A DNA stretch of 64,000 bases from Pontibacter diazotrophicus (GCF_003367245.1 NZ_QRGR01000015.1:1-64000), one strand, 5' to 3'. Shown: positions 8,414-16,949, counted from the stretch's first letter. Notes: generated by a model not told the origin, from the sequence alone. Made by a program: numbers and translations.

Positions 8414-9556
8414 TTATTGCTTCAGTAATTCTCTCGAAATTACTATTTTTTGTATCTCCGAGGTACCCTCGTAAATTTGTGTGATTTTAGCATCGCGCAT
8501 TAAACGCTCCACATGGTACTCTTTTACGAAGCCGTAACCGCCATGCACCTGCACTGCCTCCACTGTAGTTTCCATGGCCACTTTTGAGGCAAACAGCTTC
8601 GCCATAGCACCGGATTTAGTATAATCCTGATGGGTGTCTTTGTCGTAAGCTGCCTGCAGGCATAGCAGACGGGCAGCTTCAATATTCGTCGCCATCTCCG
8701 CCAGCTTAAACTGAATTGCCTGGTGCTTTGCGATCTCCACTCCAAAGGCTTTGCGCTCCTGCGCATATTTAACAGCCAGTTCGTAGGCTCCTGACGCAAT
8801 GCCCAGCGCCTGCGCGGCAATACCAATGCGGCCACCAGCCAATGTTGCCATTGCAAACTTAAACCCGAAGCCGTCTTCACCAATGCGGTTTTCCTTTGGC
8901 ACCTTCACATCTGTAAACATTAACGAATGCGTATCAGAGCCTCGTATACCTAGCTTGTTTTCTTTCGGGCCAACCACAAAACCTTCCATGTCACGCTCCA
9001 CTATCAAAGCGTTGATGCCACGGTGTTTCTTCTCTGGATTAGTCTGCGCCATCACAACATACACAGAAGCAGTGCTGCCGTTAGTGATCCAGTTTTTGGT
9101 GCCATTCAGCAGGTAATAATCTCCTTTGTCTTCGGCAGTGGTGCGCTGTGAAGTGGCATCGGAACCGGCTTCTGGCTCTGACAGGCAAAAAGCACCTATT
9201 ACTTCACCAGTGGCGAGCTTTGTCAGGTACTTCTGCTTTTGTTCTTCAGTGCCATACGTTTCGAGGCCCCAGCAAACAAGCGAATTATTTACTGACATGA
9301 CAACAGAGGCAGAAGCATCTATTTTCGAAATCTCCTCCATGGCCAGTATATAAGACACAGCATCCATACCGCCACCGCCGTATTTCGGGTCCACCATCAT
9401 TCCCAAGAAACCAAGCTCACCCATTTTCTTAACCTGCTCAGTAGGAAACTTCTGATGCTCATCGCGCTCGATTACGCCAGGCAGAAGTTCCGTTTGGGCG
9501 AAATCCCGGGCGGCAGCCTGTACTGCCAATTGTTCTTCCGTAAATTGAAAATTCAT
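8414..9556 (-). CDS. Acyl-CoA dehydrogenase (short-chain type)
   Basis: The enzyme oxidises acyl-CoA to trans-2-enoyl-CoA using FAD and passes electrons to ETF. At 380 residues it has the normal length. Visible signatures are FCLSEPEAGSDA and WITNG (FAD/substrate binding), 'QALGIASGAYE' and 'VQVHGGYGF'. The catalytic-base motif IYEGTSEIQ near the C-terminus has Glu at about 363, the position used in short- and medium-chain enzymes. It is most similar in style to butyryl-CoA dehydrogenases, but chain length cannot be fixed from sequence. It appears monocistronic with its own promoter. Confidence 0.92.
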   Translation of the reverse strand: MNFQFTEEQLAVQAAARDFAQTELLPGVIERDEHQKFPTEQVKKMGELGFLGMMVDPKYGGGGMDAVSYILAMEEISKIDASASVVMSVNNSLVCWGLETYGTEEQKQKYLTKLATGEVIGAFCLSEPEAGSDATSQRTTAEDKGDYYLLNGTKNWITNGSTASVYVVMAQTNPEKKHRGINALIVERDMEGFVVGPKENKLGIRGSDTHSLMFTDVKVPKENRIGEDGFGFKFAMATLAGGRIGIAAQALGIASGAYELAVKYAQERKAFGVEIAKHQAIQFKLAEMATNIEAARLLCLQAAYDKDTHQDYTKSGAMAKLFASKVAMETTVEAVQVHGGYGFVKEYHVERLMRDAKITQIYEGTSEIQKIVISRELLKQ

Positions 9557-9600
9557 TCTTGATTTATCTATAAAATTTTTCTATGAAACCTTATCTGGTA

Positions 9601-9608
9601 CAAAACTA
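9601..9608 (-). promoter_or_regulatory. -7 box TAGTTTTG for the acyl-CoA dehydrogenase gene
   Basis: On the minus strand the box reads TAGTTTTG, 45 bases upstream of the ATG at 9556. A clear -33 element was not found. Confidence 0.45.
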
Positions 9609-9714
9609 AGAATTCGGTGGCATTTATTAAACTCTAAATTCTACTTATTATTATGCAATACCCTGTGTCTGTTACTTATTTTAGCCATTCAGGTTCTGTT
9701 TTTTCCTAAAAACA

Positions 9715-9749
9715 AAGCGCCACCTATACATAAAGTACAAGTAGCGCTT
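9715..9749 (-). terminator. Terminator of the pan/rfaE2/peptidase operon
   Basis: On the minus strand an 11-bp stem (AAGCGCTACTT with AGGTGGCGCTT, two G-U pairs) has a 13-base loop and is followed by TTGTTTTT. It lies 26 bases past the peptidase stop. Confidence 0.65.
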
Positions 9750-9774
9750 CACAATCAGGCAGATTGAAAAATAT

Positions 9775-10455
9775 TTAGTCGCGGCGGCCCATCAACAGCG
9801 ACACGTAGTATAGCAAGGTAGCCAAAGAACCCAGCGCCGCTACCACGTAAGTAAGGGCAGCCCATTTCAGCGCATCTTTTGCCATGCCATGCTCCTGCGC
9901 AGTTACTACACCTCTCCTGTCAATCCAGGCAAGGGCGCGCTTACTGGCGTCAAATTCAACCGGCAGCGTTACAAAACTGAATATGGTTGTTAAACCGAAC
10001 AGCGCTACACCAATGGCCAAAGGCACGGGCGTTGTCTGCAACATCAGGATACCGATCAGGATAATCCACTGCATATAGCGGGAAGCGATGCTAAGTGCCG
10101 GCACCATAGCCGAGCGGAACTTCAGGAAGGTATATGCCTTGGCATGCTGCACAGCGTGGCCGCACTCGTGCGCCGCTACCGCCGCTGCCGCTGCACTGCG
10201 TGCCTCAAACACATACTCGCTCAGGTTTACCGTCTTGTCCTGAGGGTTATAATGGTCCGTCAGGCGGCCCGCTACAGATATCACGCGTACATCCGTAATA
10301 CCATTGTCCGCCAGCATCATTTCTGCTATCTCGCGGCCACTCAGGCCAGAGCTAAGAGGCGTCTGGGAATATTCCTTAAACTTGCTTTTTAATCTATAGC
10401 TCACCCCCATGCTCACGAGCATGAAAACGATACCAATAAAATATATACCTATCAT
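9775..10455 (-). CDS. Membrane zinc metallopeptidase (YugP-type, Zn_peptidase_2)
   Basis: The 226-residue protein carries the zinc motif HECGH (His96, Glu97, His100) with a further His at 104. This HExxH sits in the 'AAVAAHECGHAVQH' block characteristic of pfam Zn_peptidase_2. There is an N-terminal helix (about 2-20) and further hydrophobic segments near 118-160 and at the C-terminus, so it is an inner-membrane protease. Substrates are unknown; family members are tied loosely to envelope stress. It is the last gene of the minus-strand operon, 15 bases after rfaE2. Confidence 0.85.
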   Translation of the reverse strand: MIGIYFIGIVFMLVSMGVSYRLKSKFKEYSQTPLSSGLSGREIAEMMLADNGITDVRVISVAGRLTDHYNPQDKTVNLSEYVFEARSAAAAAVAAHECGHAVQHAKAYTFLKFRSAMVPALSIASRYMQWIILIGILMLQTTPVPLAIGVALFGLTTIFSFVTLPVEFDASKRALAWIDRRGVVTAQEHGMAKDALKWAALTYVVAALGSLATLLYYVSLLMGRRD

Positions 10456-10470
10456 GTTTTTATTTTAACC

Positions 10471-10962
10471 TTATGATTGATTTAACTGCTTCTCTATTTT
10501 CTTAACGATATTTGTGGTAGAGTAGCCTTTTACAAGTGGCACTGTTTTCACTTCGCCACCCCGGGCCAGCACTACCTCATGGCCTACAATATTTTCTATG
10601 GTATAGTCATCTCCTTTTACTAATATATCCGGCTGTACCGCCTCTATTAGCTCCTGAGGCGTGTTTTCATCGAACAGCACTACAGCATCTATAAACAAAA
10701 GGGATGCCATAATTCTGGCCCGTGACATTTCGTCCTGCAAGGGCCGGTTTGGACCTTTTATACGGCTGATAGAGGCATCGGTATTTAAGCCCAGCACCAG
10801 TTTGTCGCCAAGTTGGCTGGCTTTCTCGAGGTAGTCGACGTGGCCGAGGTGGAGCAGGTCAAAGCAGCCGTTCGTGAAAACAATTTTTTGGCCCTGCCTG
10901 CGCCAGGCATTTACCTGCTCCTGCAGTTGCGGAAGTGTGAAGATCTTATCTGTTGAGTTCAT
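10471..10962 (-). CDS. rfaE2: D-glycero-beta-D-manno-heptose 1-phosphate adenylyltransferase
   Basis: This enzyme activates heptose-1-phosphate with ATP to ADP-heptose for lipopolysaccharide core synthesis. The 163-residue nucleotidyltransferase has the signature TNGCFDLLHLGHVDYL (residues 30-45) with the HxGH motif at 38-41. Near the C-terminus it has VLVKGDDYT-type and GYSTTNIVKKI motifs. It corresponds to the C-terminal half of E. coli HldE, here as a stand-alone gene; the kinase half is not in the window. Its 5' end overlaps the upstream membrane-protein gene by 17 bases, consistent with co-translation. Confidence 0.9.
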   Translation of the reverse strand: MNSTDKIFTLPQLQEQVNAWRRQGQKIVFTNGCFDLLHLGHVDYLEKASQLGDKLVLGLNTDASISRIKGPNRPLQDEMSRARIMASLLFIDAVVLFDENTPQELIEAVQPDILVKGDDYTIENIVGHEVVLARGGEVKTVPLVKGYSTTNIVKKIEKQLNQS

Positions 10963-11992
10963 GGGGTTCTGCTTTTGTTCTGACAGGATGCATACGCGCG
11001 CTTCTTCGCTTACGTAACATGCTCCCCATAAAACTAAGCACTCCCATTAAAACAACCAAAAGTGTTTGCGATGTGTGCGCCAGCAAGGCATAGGCCATAC
11101 CCGCTTCTTTAGGCACTCCGTACAGCAGCAGCGTAGCCTGCACCAGCAAATGATACACCCCTATGCCGCCCTGCACCGGCGCTGCCATACCCAGGCTACC
11201 TACCACCAGCACTGAAAGGCCAGCCCCCCATGATAACCCGGAGGTAGCAGGCAGAGCATAGAAGACTACTAAGCTCATACCATAATACAGCACCCACACA
11301 AAAACAGTATGCATCCAGAAGGCGGCTTGGTTTTCCAGCTTCGTTATACTGAAAACGCCCTTCAACATGCCTTTTACAAAGTCAACTGCCTTCCGGAAGT
11401 AGGTATTTTTACGCAGGCGGTTCAGGTAGCGCAGCCCGATAACCAGCAGCATCACCGCTAAGCCCAGCAGCACCCAGAACAGCCAGTACAGGGAGCTCAT
11501 GCTTTGCTCCATGTTACTGTACTTATCCGAAACAAGACTCAGGAAAAAAGCCTGGATGCGGCCAAACTCTATCAGAAAGGTCAACCCTATGGCCATCAGC
11601 AGCATGACCATATCAATAATACGCTCCGCTATAACGGTACCGAAACCTGTGTTCACGGGCACTCCGTCTGTGCGCCTGAGCACGCTGCAGCGCACTACCT
11701 CCCCCATGCGGGGCAGCACGAGGTTCGCAATATAGCCAATCATCATGGCGCTGTAGGTATTGCGCACCGATGGGTGATAACCGGTAGGTTTAATTTGCAT
11801 CTGCCAGCGGATGGCGCGGCTCAGATAGGCCAGCACGCCCATTACCAGCGACAGCAGCACCCAGCCATAGTCAGCGTTGAGGAACTCCTCCCACATTTTC
11901 TCAAAGTCCAGTTCTTTGAGCGCATACCACATTAAAAAGGCGGATACGCTCAGCAGTAACACTGGCTTCAGAACAGAGAGCAGTTTCTTCAT
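10946..11992 (-). CDS. Lysylphosphatidylglycerol synthase-like transmembrane protein (UPF0104)
   Basis: The 348-residue protein has 7-8 hydrophobic helices. The family motif 'GYIANLVLPRMGEVVRCSVL' is at about 92-111 and a glycine-rich 'GSLGMAAPVQGGIGVYH' is near the C-terminus, both typical of the LPG_synthase_TM/AglD group. It lacks the soluble aminoacyl-transferase domain of MprF, so a flippase-like or lipid-linked role is likelier than lysyl transfer. I place the start at 11992 (MKKLL...); upstream in-frame codons would overlap panD and lack a membrane-type N-terminus. It sits between panD (13-base gap) and rfaE2. Confidence 0.8.
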   Translation of the reverse strand: MKKLLSVLKPVLLLSVSAFLMWYALKELDFEKMWEEFLNADYGWVLLSLVMGVLAYLSRAIRWQMQIKPTGYHPSVRNTYSAMMIGYIANLVLPRMGEVVRCSVLRRTDGVPVNTGFGTVIAERIIDMVMLLMAIGLTFLIEFGRIQAFFLSLVSDKYSNMEQSMSSLYWLFWVLLGLAVMLLVIGLRYLNRLRKNTYFRKAVDFVKGMLKGVFSITKLENQAAFWMHTVFVWVLYYGMSLVVFYALPATSGLSWGAGLSVLVVGSLGMAAPVQGGIGVYHLLVQATLLLYGVPKEAGMAYALLAHTSQTLLVVLMGVLSFMGSMLRKRRSARMHPVRTKAEPHELNR

Positions 11993-12005
11993 AAAAGAAT
12001 GTTTT

Positions 12006-12353
12006 TTATACCAGGCGGTTGTGCTGGTCCGGGAACACGAGGGTCGGGGTATGGCTTTTCGCGTCTTCAAACTTAATGCTGCAGTAAGAGATAATGATAA
12101 CAATATCGCCTACCTGCACTTTACGCGCCGCAGGGCCATTCAGGCAAACGGTGCCGGTACTACGCTCTCCCTTTATCACGTAAGTTTCAAAACGCTCGCC
12201 GTTGTTAATGTTAACTATCTGCACTTTCTCATTCTCCACCACATTGGCCGCATCCATCAGGTCTTCATCAATGGTGATGCTTCCTACATAATGCAGCTCG
12301 GCCTGAGTTACCTTGCAACGGTGAATTTTAGATTTTAAAACCTCAATATACAT
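12006..12353 (-). CDS. panD: Aspartate 1-decarboxylase
   Basis: PanD converts L-aspartate to beta-alanine for pantothenate synthesis. The proenzyme self-cleaves at Gly24-Ser25, visible here in HYVGSITID, to make the pyruvoyl cofactor on Ser25. Other conserved parts are the N-terminal KSKIHR, the '[10 protein letters not shown]' strand and 'LNGPAARK'. At 115 residues the length is typical. It follows panC in the same direction, so beta-alanine and the ligase that uses it are made together. Confidence 0.95.
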   Translation of the reverse strand: MYIEVLKSKIHRCKVTQAELHYVGSITIDEDLMDAANVVENEKVQIVNINNGERFETYVIKGERSTGTVCLNGPAARKVQVGDIVIIISYCSIKFEDAKSHTPTLVFPDQHNRLV

Positions 12354-12375
12354 GGTGTTTTTCTGTAATGAGCCG

Positions 12376-12383
12376 CAAAGTTA
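12376..12383 (-). promoter_or_regulatory. Possible internal -7 box TAACTTTG before panD
   Basis: On the minus strand TAACTTTG lies 22 bases upstream of panD inside the 86-base panC-panD gap. A TTG at 12408-12410 is about 24 bases away, longer than the usual spacer. It may be a secondary promoter within the operon. Confidence 0.35.
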
Positions 12384-12439
12384 GATAATTGGCCTCAGAT
12401 TAACTATCAAAGCCCTAAGTGCCCGTTGCGCCTCCATGG

Positions 12440-13321
12440 TTAAACAACCTGTACTTCGTTTAAATTCACCAGAATGTTATCTATAAGGCGCACAGGTCCT
12501 ACAACAGCCGCAATACAGAGCGCCACTTCCTGCACATTAGTCACATCCTCCACAGGTTGCAGCGTGGAGGGATCAGCGATTTCGAAATATTCCAGCTCTA
12601 CTCCCTCCACGCTTTCGAGGTACGCAGCCACCGTTGCTTTTATAACTGCCACGGGCTGCTTTCGAAGCTGCGCTTCGGCTAGTTTAAGGCCTTTATATAA
12701 GCTCGGAGCAATCTGCCGCTGCTCCTCGTTCAGGCGGGTGTTTCTGGATGACATGGCCAAACCGTCCTCTTCACGCACGGTGGGGTAGCAGACCAGTTCA
12801 AGGTCAAAACTAAGCGTGTGTACCAACTGCCGCACAATCGCCACCTGCTGCAGGTCTTTCTGCCCGAAGTAGGCGCGGTGCGGCTGCACCAGGTGAAACA
12901 GCTTGCTTACAATAGTGGCCACCCCATTGAAATGCCCCGGCCGGCGCTCTCCTTCCATCACATCCTCAAGCGCTCCGAAACTAAACTGCAGCAGCGGCTG
13001 TTGTTGTGGATATACCTCCTCCGGGCTCGGGGCGAAAAGAACATCGCAGCCAACTGTTTTCAGCAGTTCGGTGTCCTGGTCCAGGGTACGGGGGTATAGT
13101 TTATAATCGTCCGGGTTATTGAATTGTGTAGGATTAACAAAAATACTGCAGATCGTGACATCGTTTTCCTGAGCGGAGGCTTGAAGCAGCTGCAGGTGCC
13201 CCTCGTGCAGGGCACCCATGGTAGGTACAAAGCCAATGCTTTTGCCGCCACAGCGAAATGCCTGCACCCGCTGCCGGATGGTACTAACCTGCTTTATAAC
13301 TTCCATGTCGGTCCTATTCAT
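12440..13321 (-). CDS. panC: Pantothenate synthetase
   Basis: PanC condenses pantoate with beta-alanine, using ATP through a pantoyl-adenylate. The 293-residue protein shows the HIGH-like motif MGALHEGH (35-42), 'FVNPTQF', 'YFGQKDLQQ' and the KMSKS-like MSSRN loop. These are the diagnostic features of the family. It is the first gene of a five-gene minus-strand operon (panC, panD, UPF0104, rfaE2, peptidase). The start could also be Met6 at 13306, which gives a more usual N-terminus. It is divergent from the glycogen-synthase-like gene. Confidence 0.95.
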   Translation of the reverse strand: MNRTDMEVIKQVSTIRQRVQAFRCGGKSIGFVPTMGALHEGHLQLLQASAQENDVTICSIFVNPTQFNNPDDYKLYPRTLDQDTELLKTVGCDVLFAPSPEEVYPQQQPLLQFSFGALEDVMEGERRPGHFNGVATIVSKLFHLVQPHRAYFGQKDLQQVAIVRQLVHTLSFDLELVCYPTVREEDGLAMSSRNTRLNEEQRQIAPSLYKGLKLAEAQLRKQPVAVIKATVAAYLESVEGVELEYFEIADPSTLQPVEDVTNVQEVALCIAAVVGPVRLIDNILVNLNEVQVV

Positions 13322-13343
13322 ATTTGGGATTGGTAAAAGCCGG

Positions 13344-13351
13344 CAAAAGTA
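13344..13351 (-). promoter_or_regulatory. -7 box TACTTTTG for panC
   Basis: The minus-strand box TACTTTTG lies 23-30 bases before the panC start. It shares the short divergent region with the plus-strand promoter at 13369-13399, so the two units may influence each other. Confidence 0.45.
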
Positions 13352-13368
13352 AGTTATAACGTTTAAAA

Positions 13369-13399
13369 TTGAAAATTAGAATAAAATTTACTAATTTTG
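13369..13399 (+). promoter_or_regulatory. Promoter (TTG, 20-base spacer, TAATTTTG)
   Basis: A TTG at 13369-13371 and TAATTTTG at 13392-13399 are 20 bases apart, close to the Bacteroidota consensus spacing. The start codon is 44 bases downstream at 13443. Confidence 0.6.
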
Positions 13400-13442
13400 C
13401 ACGTCCCATTACTGTTGCTTTTTAAATTTTAACCCCATATCC

Positions 13443-14255
13443 ATGTCTAAATTGCGAATCTTATACGCCGCCACCGAAATGAATCCCTTCTTACAAACCA
13501 CTAAAGTAGCTGAATTTCTTCAGACGCTACCACAGGGAATGCAGGAACGAGGAATGGAGATACGCATTTTTGTGCCACGGTTTGGCCTGATCAATGAGCG
13601 CAAGAATCGGTTACATGAAGTGGTACGTCTTTCCGGCATCAACATCGCTGTCGGCGATGATGAGAAACCGCTGGTTATTAAGGTAGCTTCTATCCCCAAT
13701 GCAAAGCTACAGGTTTATTTTATCGACAACGAAGATTATTTCCACAGAAAGTCTGTGTTTGTTGACAAAAACAACAAATTCCACGCTGACAACGATGAGC
13801 GTGCTATCTTCTTCTGCAAAGGTGTATTAGAAACTGTAAAGAAACTGGGTTGGGCACCAGACATCGTACATTGCAACGACTGGATGACAGGTTTGATCCC
13901 GATGTACCTGAAAACGACTTACAAGAAGGATCCTATTTTCAAAGATGCCAAGTCGATGTTCACCGTGTATAACCATAACTATACACAGAAGTTTGACGAG
14001 GGCTTTCTGGATAAGGTGAAGATGATGGATATTGACGACAGTATGCTTACAGAACTACAATCAGCTGATTGTGATGGCTTTGTGAAGTGTGGCATGAAGT
14101 ACGCTGATGCTGTTATTAAAACCAACGAAGACTTTGGTGACAGCATTAATGCCATATTTACTGAGTTCAAGAAAACAAAAAGTATCAGCACGGTTAAGCC
14201 CGATGACACACTCCTGGACTCATACTATGAACTTTACAACCAGCTAGGCCAGTAA
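13443..14255 (+). CDS. Glycogen/starch-synthase-like protein with N-terminal GT5 domain only
   Basis: The 270-residue product aligns in style with the starch-synthase catalytic domain: 'RILYAATEMNPF', 'MEIRIFVPRFG', 'KKLGWAPDIVHCNDWMTGLIP'. Full glycogen synthases are about 480 residues, so the C-terminal GT1-like Rossmann domain that completes the active site is missing. The ADP-glucose-binding K-x-G-G-L motif is also absent; the equivalent place reads TTKVAEF. It therefore looks like a conserved pseudo-enzyme or regulatory protein rather than a glucosyltransferase. It is flanked by panC and glmS. Confidence 0.78.
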   Translation: MSKLRILYAATEMNPFLQTTKVAEFLQTLPQGMQERGMEIRIFVPRFGLINERKNRLHEVVRLSGINIAVGDDEKPLVIKVASIPNAKLQVYFIDNEDYFHRKSVFVDKNNKFHADNDERAIFFCKGVLETVKKLGWAPDIVHCNDWMTGLIPMYLKTTYKKDPIFKDAKSMFTVYNHNYTQKFDEGFLDKVKMMDIDDSMLTELQSADCDGFVKCGMKYADAVIKTNEDFGDSINAIFTEFKKTKSISTVKPDDTLLDSYYELYNQLGQ

Positions 14256-14322
14256 CTTTATAAATTAATGGTTCGTACTTTTTATTAAAGTTGACCTAAA
14301 TACATATATAAAAATTCTAATA

Positions 14323-14347
14323 AATAGGTACCTTTGTGGTACCTATT
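14323..14347 (+). promoter_or_regulatory. Palindrome embedding the glmS -7 box
   Basis: AATAGGTACC (14323-14332) and GGTACCTATT (14338-14347) are exact reverse complements around the 5-base loop TTTGT. The -7 box TACCTTTG occupies 14329-14336, inside the palindrome, and the predicted start site falls in the right arm. It could be an operator for a dimeric repressor, or double as a weak terminator for the upstream gene. GlmS starts at 14371. Confidence 0.6.
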
Positions 14348-14370
14348 ATATTTTATACCAAACTTAAATT

Positions 14371-16206
14371 ATGTGTGGAATTGTAGCATACGTTGGGCAT
14401 AGAGAAGCTTGCCCGATTATTATAAAAGGGCTGAAGCGGCTGGAGTACAGGGGCTATGACAGCGCAGGTGTTGCGTTGATGAACGGCGCCCTGAATATAT
14501 ATAAGAAAAAAGGAAAGGTAGCTGACCTTGAGGCTGCTATCTCAGAAGAAGATACACACGGACACATTGGCATGGGCCATACCCGTTGGGCTACCCACGG
14601 AGAGCCAAACGATGAAAATGCCCACCCGCACTATTCCACATCCAAGGGCATTGCCATTATCCATAATGGTATTATAGAAAACTATGCTTCGCTGAAGCAA
14701 CTCCTGATCCAGAAAGGCCATACGTTCCACTCTGAAACAGACTCAGAGGTATTCATTAACCTGATTGAGGATATCTTCCAGAACAACGATTGCTCTCTAC
14801 CGGAAGCAGTCCGACTGGCCATGCACGAAGTAGTAGGCGCTTATGCCATTGTTGTGCTTTCCAAAGAAAGCCCTAACCAGCTGATTGCCGCCCGTAAGGG
14901 TAGCCCACTGGTTGTAGGTGTTGGCAAGGGAGAATATTTCCTTGCTTCTGATGCCACCCCTATCATTGAGTATACTAACGAGGTGGTATACCTGAACGAC
15001 TACGAATTGGCTGTTATAAAAGACGGTGAGCTGGATATTCGGACAAAAGAGGACGTGAAGCAAACCCCTTATGTACAGACCCTGGAGATGGCTTTGGAGT
15101 CTATCGAGAAGGGCGGCTATGAGCACTTCATGCTGAAGGAGATTTTTGAGCAGCCGCGCTCTATCCTGGACAGCATGCGTGGCCGTATGATTGCAGAGAG
15201 CGACCACCTCATGATGAGCGGTATCCGTGAGTATGAGAATAAGTTCGTGAATGCAAAGCGTATCATCATTGTAGCCTGTGGTACATCATGGCACGCCGGA
15301 CTGGTAGCAGAATACCTGATTGAAGACTTTGCCCGCATTCCTGTGGAGGTAGAGTATGCTTCAGAATTCCGTTACAGAAATCCAATCATCACAGAAGATG
15401 ATATTGTTGTTGCCATTTCTCAGTCTGGTGAGACTGCGGATACACTGGCTGCCATTGAGTTGGCAAAATCCAAGGGAGCTACCATATTCGGTATCTGTAA
15501 TGTGGTGGGCTCGTCTATTGCCCGTGCCACAGATGCCGGTGCTTATACACACGCAGGCCCTGAAATTGGTGTTGCCAGTACAAAGGCCTTTACCGCTCAG
15601 GTAACGGTACTGGCACTCATCGCGATGATTATCGGCAGCAAGCGCGGAACACTGGAGGAAACCAAACTTCGCCAGCTAATGGTAGAGCTGGAGACCATTC
15701 CGGCAAAAGTAGAGAAATGCCTGCTGTTGGATGATCAAATCAAGGAAATCTCCGCCAAATATAAAGATGCAACGAACTTCATCTATCTTGGCCGTGGCTA
15801 TAACTATCCTGTAGCACTGGAAGGTGCGCTGAAGCTGAAAGAGATTTCTTATATCCATGCAGAGGGTTATCCGGCAGCAGAGATGAAGCACGGCCCAATC
15901 GCCCTCATAGATGAGCAGATGCCAGTGGTAGTTATCGCCACAAAGGACAGTTCGTATGAGAAAGTAGTGTCGAACGTGCAGGAGGTGCGCGCACGTAAAG
16001 GCAAAGTAATAGCTGTGGTAACAGAGGGAGACACTACTATACCGTCTATGGCGGATTATGTGATTGAAATACCAGAGACCAGCGAGCACCTGATGCCATT
16101 GCTGTCTGTTATTCCATTACAGTTACTCTCCTACCACATTGCGGTAATGCGCGGCTGCAATGTAGATCAGCCCCGTAACTTAGCTAAGTCTGTAACAGTA
16201 GAATAA
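14371..16206 (+). CDS. glmS: Glutamine-fructose-6-phosphate aminotransferase (isomerizing)
   Basis: GlmS makes glucosamine-6-phosphate from fructose-6-phosphate and glutamine, the entry to peptidoglycan and lipid A. The 611-residue protein begins MCGIVAYVG, so Cys2 becomes the N-terminal nucleophile of the glutaminase after Met removal; HTRWATHG follows at about 71-78. Two SIS sugar-isomerase domains carry CGTSWHAG and ISQSGET, then 'HAEGYPAAEMKHGPIALI', and the tail ends DQPRNLAKSVTVE as in the family. No glmS ribozyme is visible upstream; instead the promoter lies in a palindrome. Confidence 0.97.
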   Translation: MCGIVAYVGHREACPIIIKGLKRLEYRGYDSAGVALMNGALNIYKKKGKVADLEAAISEEDTHGHIGMGHTRWATHGEPNDENAHPHYSTSKGIAIIHNGIIENYASLKQLLIQKGHTFHSETDSEVFINLIEDIFQNNDCSLPEAVRLAMHEVVGAYAIVVLSKESPNQLIAARKGSPLVVGVGKGEYFLASDATPIIEYTNEVVYLNDYELAVIKDGELDIRTKEDVKQTPYVQTLEMALESIEKGGYEHFMLKEIFEQPRSILDSMRGRMIAESDHLMMSGIREYENKFVNAKRIIIVACGTSWHAGLVAEYLIEDFARIPVEVEYASEFRYRNPIITEDDIVVAISQSGETADTLAAIELAKSKGATIFGICNVVGSSIARATDAGAYTHAGPEIGVASTKAFTAQVTVLALIAMIIGSKRGTLEETKLRQLMVELETIPAKVEKCLLLDDQIKEISAKYKDATNFIYLGRGYNYPVALEGALKLKEISYIHAEGYPAAEMKHGPIALIDEQMPVVVIATKDSSYEKVVSNVQEVRARKGKVIAVVTEGDTTIPSMADYVIEIPETSEHLMPLLSVIPLQLLSYHIAVMRGCNVDQPRNLAKSVTVE

Positions 16207-16222
16207 TACCTGCCTTTCCAAT

Positions 16223-16262
16223 AAACAAAAGAGGGAGCCAGCACTGGCTTCCTCTTTTGTTT
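16223..16262 (+). terminator. Bidirectional terminator after glmS
   Basis: A 19-bp stem (16223-16241 with 16244-16262, one G-U pair) is bordered by A-rich and T-rich ends. It lies between glmS and the convergent gene ending at 16272. Confidence 0.8.
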
Positions 16263-16271
16263 TATATCAAC

Positions 16272-16949
16272 CTAAAACTGCTCTCCTTTCAGGTACTTCG
16301 TCCTCAGCAGCGGACAGATTTTGTAGCGGTCGTCTTTCGTGTCTTCGTATACTGCCTGCAGCACCTCATATACGTTTGCTATACCCATCTCATTTGCCCA
16401 TTCAAAAGGACCCTTCGGATAATTTGTGCCCAATTTCATACCCTGATTTATATCTGCTATGCTGGCTGTCTCCTCCTGCAGGGTAAAGCAGGCCTCGTTG
16501 ATGATCATGCAGATCATGCGCGGCGTCACCATGCCTACCCTGTCATCCACCAGCAGGTACTCGGTACCTAATGCAGCACAAATGTATTTTAACTTTTCTT
16601 CATGCTCCGGTTTCAACAGGCTTACTTCCAGCACAGGCCGGTTGAGTAAAGTTGGCAGGCCGTTCATACCTATCAAAGTACAGGGTTCTTCTAATTCAGC
16701 CTCCTTTACCAGCGCCGCCAGTTGCACTGTGGCGGCATTACAGAAAACCACCTGCTCCGGCGCATAGTGGCTCAGGCGCTTTGGCTGCCTGTGCAGCAGA
16801 AAGTCAAATATTATATCTGTTGGCCGCAGTTGCTCACCCTGCTGGTTATGGTGGTGCAAAAAGGAAAAGCTTATTTCTTTATTCCCCTCCGGGAACTTCT
16901 GCTTAAACTCTTCGGCCACTTCCGGACCCGATAAAACAACTATGTGCAT
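16272..16949 (-). CDS. 3-hydroxyacyl-CoA dehydrogenase C-terminal-domain-like protein
   Basis: The last ~100 residues match the helical C-terminal domain of 3-hydroxyacyl-CoA dehydrogenases: 'VDDRVGMVTPRMICMIINEA', 'DINQGMKLGTNYPKGPFEW', 'VYEVLQAVYED'. The first ~120 residues are not a normal NAD-binding Rossmann fold. The glycine-rich GxGxxG motif is missing and the start 'MHIVVLSGPEVAEEF' is unlike the family. It may be a catalytically dead or reassigned relative. At 225 residues it is shorter than the usual ~290. It is divergent from ridA with almost no gap, so the two may share control. Confidence 0.68.
   Translation of the reverse strand: MHIVVLSGPEVAEEFKQKFPEGNKEISFSFLHHHNQQGEQLRPTDIIFDFLLHRQPKRLSHYAPEQVVFCNAATVQLAALVKEAELEEPCTLIGMNGLPTLLNRPVLEVSLLKPEHEEKLKYICAALGTEYLLVDDRVGMVTPRMICMIINEACFTLQEETASIADINQGMKLGTNYPKGPFEWANEMGIANVYEVLQAVYEDTKDDRYKICPLLRTKYLKGEQF

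Noticed and set aside
14256-14370. glmS ribozyme upstream of glmS
   Set aside because: The leader after the predicted start site is only about 28 bases and lacks the conserved ribozyme core.
14797-15207. Minus-strand 136-codon frame inside glmS
   Set aside because: glmS is complete and strongly conserved on the other strand; the antisense frame has no motif.
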